This document shows positions 41,953 through 45,928 of a stretch of 45,928 nucleotides of DNA, piece by piece; position 1 is the stretch's first letter; the number at the start of each line of letters is the position of its first letter. Both the position numbers and the translations under genes were made by a program. Source of the DNA: Frankia sp. AgB32 (GTDB lineage Bacteria > Actinomycetota > Actinomycetes > Frankiales > Frankiaceae); contig NZ_JALKFX010000075.1 of NCBI RefSeq assembly GCF_023243045.1, positions 1-45,928 of the forward strand, read 5' to 3'. Below the pieces are notes generated by a model that was given only the letters and a program-made list of their open reading frames with translations, was not told where the DNA came from and ran no database searches.

Positions 41953-43161
41953 ATGACGCGAGACGACGCGGCGGTACCGCGGGCAGCGGAACCGGGCGGC
42001 CCCAGGCGCCACGAGGCGGAGCATCCCGTGCTGGACGCCCTGGAGCATGCCTCGGTGAACGCGCACCGGCTCGCCGGCGCGCTGAGCCGTCCGGCGGTGT
42101 CGCTGGTCCGGGTCGGGCGCAAGCGCCGCCGGCCCCGGTCGGCGCCTATCCCGACCGCGCCCGACGGCAGGGTGATGGCCTGCGGCGTGTACAGCCACGG
42201 GCGGCGCGTGACGATGGACGTCGACCACTGCGACGCGCTGCGGCTGGCCCGGTCCGAGCGGGCCGGTTTCGCCTGGCTCGGCCTGTTCGAGCCGACCTAC
42301 GAGCAGCTCGCCACGATCGCCGAGGAGTACGGCCTGGACAAGCTCGCCGTGGAGGACGCCGTGACCGGCGGCCAGCGGCCCAAGCTGGAGCAGTACGAGA
42401 ACCACTTGTTCATGGTGTTGAAGACCGCCACCTACGTGGCGCACCAGGAGCTCACGGGCACGTCGGAGGTGGTCACCACCGGCGAGATCATGATCTTCCT
42501 GGGCGAGGACTTCGTCGTCACCGTGCGGCACGGCAGCCACGGCGAGATGACGAGGCTGCGCGGCGAGCTGGAGGCAGCGCCCGAGATGCTGCGGCACGGT
42601 CCGACCGCCGTGCTGTACGCGATCTGCGACCGCATCGTCGACGACTACGTGGACACCGTCGAGAGAATCCAGGCGGACGTCGACCAGATCGAGGCCGGCG
42701 TGTTCCGGCGCGAGCGGAACCCGGCCACCGAGAGCGCCTACCAGATGAAGCGGGAGCTGCTCGAGCTCAAGCACGCCGTCCAGCCGCTCGCCGGTCCGCT
42801 GCGCACGCTCCTCTCGGACAGCCCACGGCTGGTCGAGCCGGCGATGCGGCGCTACTTCCGCGACGTCGCCGACCACCTGGAACAGGTCAGCGAGCGGATC
42901 GGGCACTTCGACGAGCTGCTGTCCTCGGTGCTGCAGGCCACGCTCACCCAGCTCGCCATCGAGCAGAACGAGGACATGCGCCGGATCAGCGCCTGGGTGG
43001 CGATAGCGGCCGTGCCGACCGCGCTCGCCGGAATCTACGGAATGAACTTCGACCACATGCCCGAGCTGCATCAGGTATGGGGATATCCCGCGGTTCTCAC
43101 AGTGATGGCCACCGCCTGCGTTTGCCTGTATCGGGCCTTCAAACGCAACGGCTGGTTGTAA
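41953..43161 (+). CDS. corA: CorA-family Mg2+/Co2+ transporter
   Basis: A 402-residue homopentameric divalent-cation channel subunit. Residues 1-75 are a hydrophilic extension before the alpha/beta cytoplasmic domain (about 80-260). A long stalk helix follows, and two C-terminal membrane helices (about 340-362 and 378-396). The signature GMN of CorA channels is present in IYGMNFDHMPEL. The N-terminal extension, rich in Arg and Pro, is longer than in Thermotoga CorA. ATG 41953 has GGAGG at 5-nt spacing. The leader's tandem repeats suggest unusual expression control. It could carry Mg2+, Co2+ or Zn2+. Confidence 0.93.
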   Translation: MTRDDAAVPRAAEPGGPRRHEAEHPVLDALEHASVNAHRLAGALSRPAVSLVRVGRKRRRPRSAPIPTAPDGRVMACGVYSHGRRVTMDVDHCDALRLARSERAGFAWLGLFEPTYEQLATIAEEYGLDKLAVEDAVTGGQRPKLEQYENHLFMVLKTATYVAHQELTGTSEVVTTGEIMIFLGEDFVVTVRHGSHGEMTRLRGELEAAPEMLRHGPTAVLYAICDRIVDDYVDTVERIQADVDQIEAGVFRRERNPATESAYQMKRELLELKHAVQPLAGPLRTLLSDSPRLVEPAMRRYFRDVADHLEQVSERIGHFDELLSSVLQATLTQLAIEQNEDMRRISAWVAIAAVPTALAGIYGMNFDHMPELHQVWGYPAVLTVMATACVCLYRAFKRNGWL

Positions 43162-43447
43162 GCCGGACCCGGGAGGCATCGAGACCGGCCGGGTGTGACG
43201 GAAGGTGACGGCCGACGGGGGGCGAACGTCCGGACAGCCGCCCCCGACCGGGTATCGCGGCCAACATCCTGGTGCGCCCGACCGGTGGGAGCCGAGGCCG
43301 ACGACCCCGTTTGCCGTACCGGAGCCGGCACGGTGGGTACCGCGGCAGCCCGCGTCCCGCAGCCTGATCACGCAAACGAACCGGACGGACGATGAACTCG
43401 GAGCATGCGCCACCGACAGAGGGTCCATAGCTCTTTATTGCTATTAC

Positions 43448-43511
43448 TTGACAGTCCCGACGAATCCGTACGATGGGTTACACCCGGGCGCCCCTGTCGG
43501 TTACCGTAACC
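43448..43511 (+). promoter_or_regulatory. Promoter and palindrome in 430-bp gap before coiled-coil gene
   Basis: TTGACA (43448-43453), a consensus -35, is followed after 15 nt by TACGAT (43469-43474). It lies downstream of an AT-rich patch (43429-43447), an oddity in this GC-rich DNA that resembles an UP element. GGTTAC, C, GTAACC (43499-43511) is a 13-bp palindrome just downstream and could be an operator. The rest of the 43162-43591 gap shows no gene. Confidence 0.55.
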
Positions 43512-43591
43512 AACCGTGTCGGAGCAGCCGGGTCGCGTACCCGTCGCTCGGTGCGGTCACCCCCCGATCCCGCCACCCGCCAGGGGAGTAC

Positions 43592-43975
43592 ATGCCCTCG
43601 TCTGACCCCAAGCGGCGCGAGACCGCCACGCTGCCCGACCGGGACGACCTGATGGTCGAACTGGCCGGCCGGCTCGAGGTCCTCGACGGGCTGCTCAACC
43701 GACTGGAGGACGCCGAACGCCAGGCCGCCGACGCCAGCGAGCACATCCTGCGAACCCGTCGCTGGCAGGAGGACACCGTGCGCACCATCCAGGAGGAGCG
43801 GGCCCGGATGCGCCAGCGGCAGCGTGCCCTCGACGAACTGGCCGACCACGCGCGCGCCGCCCTGACCGCGCTGGCCCACCAGCGCTCACTGCCGCCGGAG
43901 GTTCACGAGCTCGCCGTCGAACTCCAGGTGCTCGACGCCGCGGGCTTCCTGACCCGCCGCGGTCGGGGTCGCTGA
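43592..43975 (+). CDS. Small coiled-coil protein, unknown
   Basis: A 127-residue cytoplasmic protein, mostly helical. Residues 20-105 (LMVELAGRLEVLDGLLNRLE onward) show heptad-like Leu spacing with alternating Glu, Arg and Gln, as in a long coiled coil. The C-terminus has a short VHELAVELQVLDAAGF motif and a basic tail. No family recognised. ATG 43592 has GGGGAG at 6-nt spacing and a promoter about 120 bp upstream, so it is probably real. Such proteins often act as scaffolds or DNA-bound factors, but nothing specific can be said. Confidence 0.65.
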   Translation: MPSSDPKRRETATLPDRDDLMVELAGRLEVLDGLLNRLEDAERQAADASEHILRTRRWQEDTVRTIQEERARMRQRQRALDELADHARAALTALAHQRSLPPEVHELAVELQVLDAAGFLTRRGRGR

Positions 43976-44297
43976 GCAGCCGGTACCACCGCCGTTCACG
44001 CGGGCACCTTCCGCAACCGGCTGCGCCGGGACCCCCGCGGGACACCGGGGGACCACCTCCGTCCTAATCGGCGACGGGCTCCCCGCCGCTCACCCTTCGT
44101 TCGCCGGAAATCGCAGCACAGGAGGGGTTTTTCGGAACGGAGCGGCGGCCACGGTGGCCGCGCCACCCCCGGGGGACAGCCCCGGGGCGGGTGGCACTTC
44201 GGTGCACACTGCCTGTAGTTGGGAAGGACTAGTGTTTACCCGCCCCATCCGAGTGGACTAGTCTCACTGCCGACGTCACGAAACAACACCGGGCCGA
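43976..44297. promoter_or_regulatory. Gap upstream of riboswitch: probable promoter region
   Basis: This gene-free stretch lies before the c-di-AMP riboswitch and should contain its promoter. GGACTAGT occurs twice (about 44226-44233 and 44255-44262) in a locally AT-richer patch that also holds GTGTTTACC; one copy may form the -10 element. GC-rich dyads lie at about 44160-44200. No gene is seen. Confidence 0.35.
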
Positions 44298-44483
44298 ACG
44301 CCGAATCCTGCCCCCGGCCCAGGTGTCCCCTCCGAGTCGTCACTTGGGGCAGGAGCGGGGGACCCACCTCCACCGGCCGGCACCGATCCGCGGTGCTGGT
44401 CTCGGGGTGAAGTCCGAGTGCGTGAAGGCCACGCCTCGGACCGGGCAGCCCAGCCCGAACCCGACAGCTCACTTCGCAGGCGT
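44298..44483 (+). ncRNA. c-di-AMP riboswitch (ydaO-yuaA class)
   Basis: The leader of the NlpC/P60 gene matches the ydaO consensus. P1 is ACGCC (44298-44302) with GGCGT (44479-44483). CCTGCCCC pairs with GGGGCAGG (44346-44353). The conserved blocks GCGGGGGACCCAC, CGGGGTGAAGTCC and CCCGAACCCGACAGCTCAC occur in order. This class binds cyclic di-AMP and in actinobacteria precedes cell-wall remodelling genes. The RBS GGGAAGGA begins 3 nt after P1, so control may work by RBS accessibility as well as on transcription. I see no classical terminator between aptamer and start codon. Confidence 0.92.
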
Positions 44484-44497
44484 ACGGGAAGGAATAC

Positions 44498-45604
44498 TTG
44501 TTGTCCGCGCAAAGCCTGGAGCTCGACGAAGATTCGCGAGTTGCCGGTCGCGGCCGTCACCGCGCCCCGTCACCTCAGCCGGCCGCCCGTAGTCGGGCCC
44601 GTGCACGCGCCTTCGCCGCGATGACCACCGGGACCGTCGCCGTCGCCGGTGTTGGCCTCGCCGGTTGCGCCACCGACACCCACGCCGACACGGTGCGGGA
44701 CGAGTCGTCGAACACGGCCCCGGTCGCTCTCGCCACCCAGATCGGTTCCCGCGCCGCCCTCGGCGGCAGCATCGCCGCAGCCGCCGTCAGCTCGCACGGC
44801 ACCGGCGCCGCTCTCGGGACGTCCATCGGGCTCGAGGCCCCGCCGCTGGCCGGCAAGGCCCAGGTCGGCCTGCGGGTCACCAACCCGGACCTCCACGTCG
44901 CCGCGAACCAGCCGGTCGAAGTCGGCTTCTCGCTGTTCAACGAGGCCACCCACGAGCCGCTGGCGGACCAGCTCGTCAAGGTGCAGGTGAAGCTCCCCAC
45001 CGGGTGGGCCACCTTCAAGCACCTCCAGACGAACGCCCAGGGCTACGCCTCCTACACGGCGCGGGTACTCACCACCACGAACGTCACCGCGATCTTCGAC
45101 GGTACGGACGCCCTGCAGTCGGCCCACTCGGCCAACGACGCCACCCTCACCGTGCAGACCCCGAGCGCCGCTCAGGTCGCCGGAGCGGCGGCCGCGGGAA
45201 TCGGCGCGATCGCCGCCATCCCGTCGGTGAACGTCAACGTGCCCCTGCCCGCCAGCGGCCTCGGTGCCAAGGCGGTCTACCTGGCCTCCCTACAGGCCGG
45301 CAAGCCGTACGTCTACGGCGCCGATGGCCCGAGCTCGTTCGACTGCTCCGGGCTCGTCCAGTACGTCTACAAGCAGCTCGGCAAGACGCTGCCGCGGACG
45401 ACGGACGCCCAGTTCGCCGCGACCACCCGGGTCTCGATGTACAACAAGCAGCCCGGTGACCTGATCTTCCTCGGCACGCCCGGCAACATCTACCACGTCG
45501 GCATCTACGCCGGCGACGGCATGATGTGGGTCGCGCCGCACACCGGCAGCGTCGTCAAGCTGCAGGCCATCTACACGACCTCGTACTACGTCGGGCGAGT
45601 CTAG
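44498..45604 (+). CDS. Secreted NlpC/P60 peptidoglycan endopeptidase
   Basis: A 368-residue cell-wall hydrolase cleaving peptide stems of peptidoglycan. The N-terminus is basic (RSRARARAF), then a hydrophobic signal segment with the lipobox-like LAGC at 54-57, suggesting lipoprotein anchoring. Residues about 120-225 form an Ig-like beta domain (VGLRVTNPDLHVAANQPVEV onward). The NlpC/P60 catalytic domain (about 255-368) has Cys283 in DCSGLVQYVYKQLG, His333 in YHVGIYAGDGMM and a third polar residue near APHTGSVV. TTG 44498 or the TTG at 44501 is the start, following GGGAAGGA. It is controlled by a c-di-AMP riboswitch and ends at a strong terminator. Confidence 0.92.
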   Translation: MLSAQSLELDEDSRVAGRGRHRAPSPQPAARSRARARAFAAMTTGTVAVAGVGLAGCATDTHADTVRDESSNTAPVALATQIGSRAALGGSIAAAAVSSHGTGAALGTSIGLEAPPLAGKAQVGLRVTNPDLHVAANQPVEVGFSLFNEATHEPLADQLVKVQVKLPTGWATFKHLQTNAQGYASYTARVLTTTNVTAIFDGTDALQSAHSANDATLTVQTPSAAQVAGAAAAGIGAIAAIPSVNVNVPLPASGLGAKAVYLASLQAGKPYVYGADGPSSFDCSGLVQYVYKQLGKTLPRTTDAQFAATTRVSMYNKQPGDLIFLGTPGNIYHVGIYAGDGMMWVAPHTGSVVKLQAIYTTSYYVGRV

Positions 45605-45732
45605 AACCTTCCCGCGCGCCACCCGAGCGTGCCAGGGCGCCCACGATGCCGCCTCGGGCTTCGGTTTGCTGAGCACTGTCGTCTGCTGACGACTGTGTCG
45701 GTTGACCGTCCACGTCCAGCAGGCCCTGGGTA

Positions 45733-45772
45733 GCTCCGTTCGCGACCTCCCCCCTTCGGTCGCGAACGGAGC
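45733..45772 (+). terminator. Strong terminator hairpin after NlpC/P60 gene
   Basis: GCTCCGTTCGCGACC (45733-45747) and GGTCGCGAACGGAGC (45758-45772) are a perfect 15-bp stem with a 10-nt loop, followed by a C-run rather than a U-run. It is 128 bp after the stop. The remainder of the window, 45605-45732 and 45773-45928, holds no recognisable gene. Confidence 0.8.
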
Positions 45773-45928
45773 CCCCCCACCCCGCCTTGTTTCGCGGCGA
45801 ACCGACTGACCCTCGGTCGCGCGCTCCCGCCTTCGTCGGCTGCTGTCCTTCCGACCGGACGGACGTCAGCTGGGCCCCCCATCTGCCGTCCCTCCGGCCG
45901 GCAGGCCCCCGCCCGCCCCCCCGCCCTC

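Overview
The window is very GC-rich DNA with dense, often overlapping genes, many GTG starts, an HNH/DUF222 endonuclease, a mycobacterial-type thymidylate kinase, mycothiol-type DinB proteins and an actinobacterial c-di-AMP riboswitch. This points to an actinomycete. The EAD1-STAND protein, the P450 and amidohydrolase content and the signalling gene density would suit Frankia or a close relative, but the genus is inference. No rRNA, tRNA, insertion sequence, prophage or CRISPR array was recognised.

Layout. 1-7.6 kb: 3' part of a DUF222/HNH gene, convergent with pyruvate carboxylase (pyc); then a glutamine synthetase-like gene divergent from a FluG-type amidohydrolase. These two are the separated halves of the FluG/NodGS fusion. 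Their shared intergenic region carries a cluster of DnaA-box-like sequences. 7.7-14.9 kb: a small hydrophilic protein, a 977-residue EAD1-NB-ARC-TPR STAND ATPase, a tandem pair of DinB/DUF664 genes duplicated with their leaders, a VOC protein, a WYL regulator and a GntR/FadR regulator. 15-20.3 kb: a co-directional catabolic cassette (alpha/beta hydrolase, ACMSD-like amidohydrolase, methylmalonate-semialdehyde-type dehydrogenase, cytochrome P450) transcribed away from the GntR gene. A promoter overlapping a palindrome lies between.

20.4-29.8 kb: an OmpR-type regulator/kinase pair (the kinase has an in-frame 18-bp tandem repeat), an acyl-ACP desaturase, a small membrane protein, tmk with an overlapping unknown gene, and a DesK/NarL-type kinase-regulator pair followed by an ABC exporter. 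29.8-32.9 kb: three proteins with CD225/dispanin-like membrane domains, one fused to a J-domain, flanking a molybdopterin oxidoreductase and its probable cytochrome b partner. 33-36 kb: a membrane-anchored GH26-like glycosidase, a Nudix hydrolase and a TIGR03085-type protein. 36-39.4 kb: three overlapping signalling genes (receiver-PP2C phosphatase, CHASE3 kinase, Rcp1-type receiver). 39.5-45.9 kb: a hemerythrin-like protein, a DUF2314-like protein, a PhzF-like protein, a CorA-type transporter with repeats in its leader, a coiled-coil protein, and an NlpC/P60 cell-wall hydrolase behind a c-di-AMP (ydaO) riboswitch.

The best candidates for under-described biology are the EAD1-STAND ATPase, the J-domain-CD225 fusion with its CD225 neighbours, and the kinase whose dimerisation helix ends in HLDELA repeats. 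Functional statements rest on motif recognition by eye. No database search was possible.
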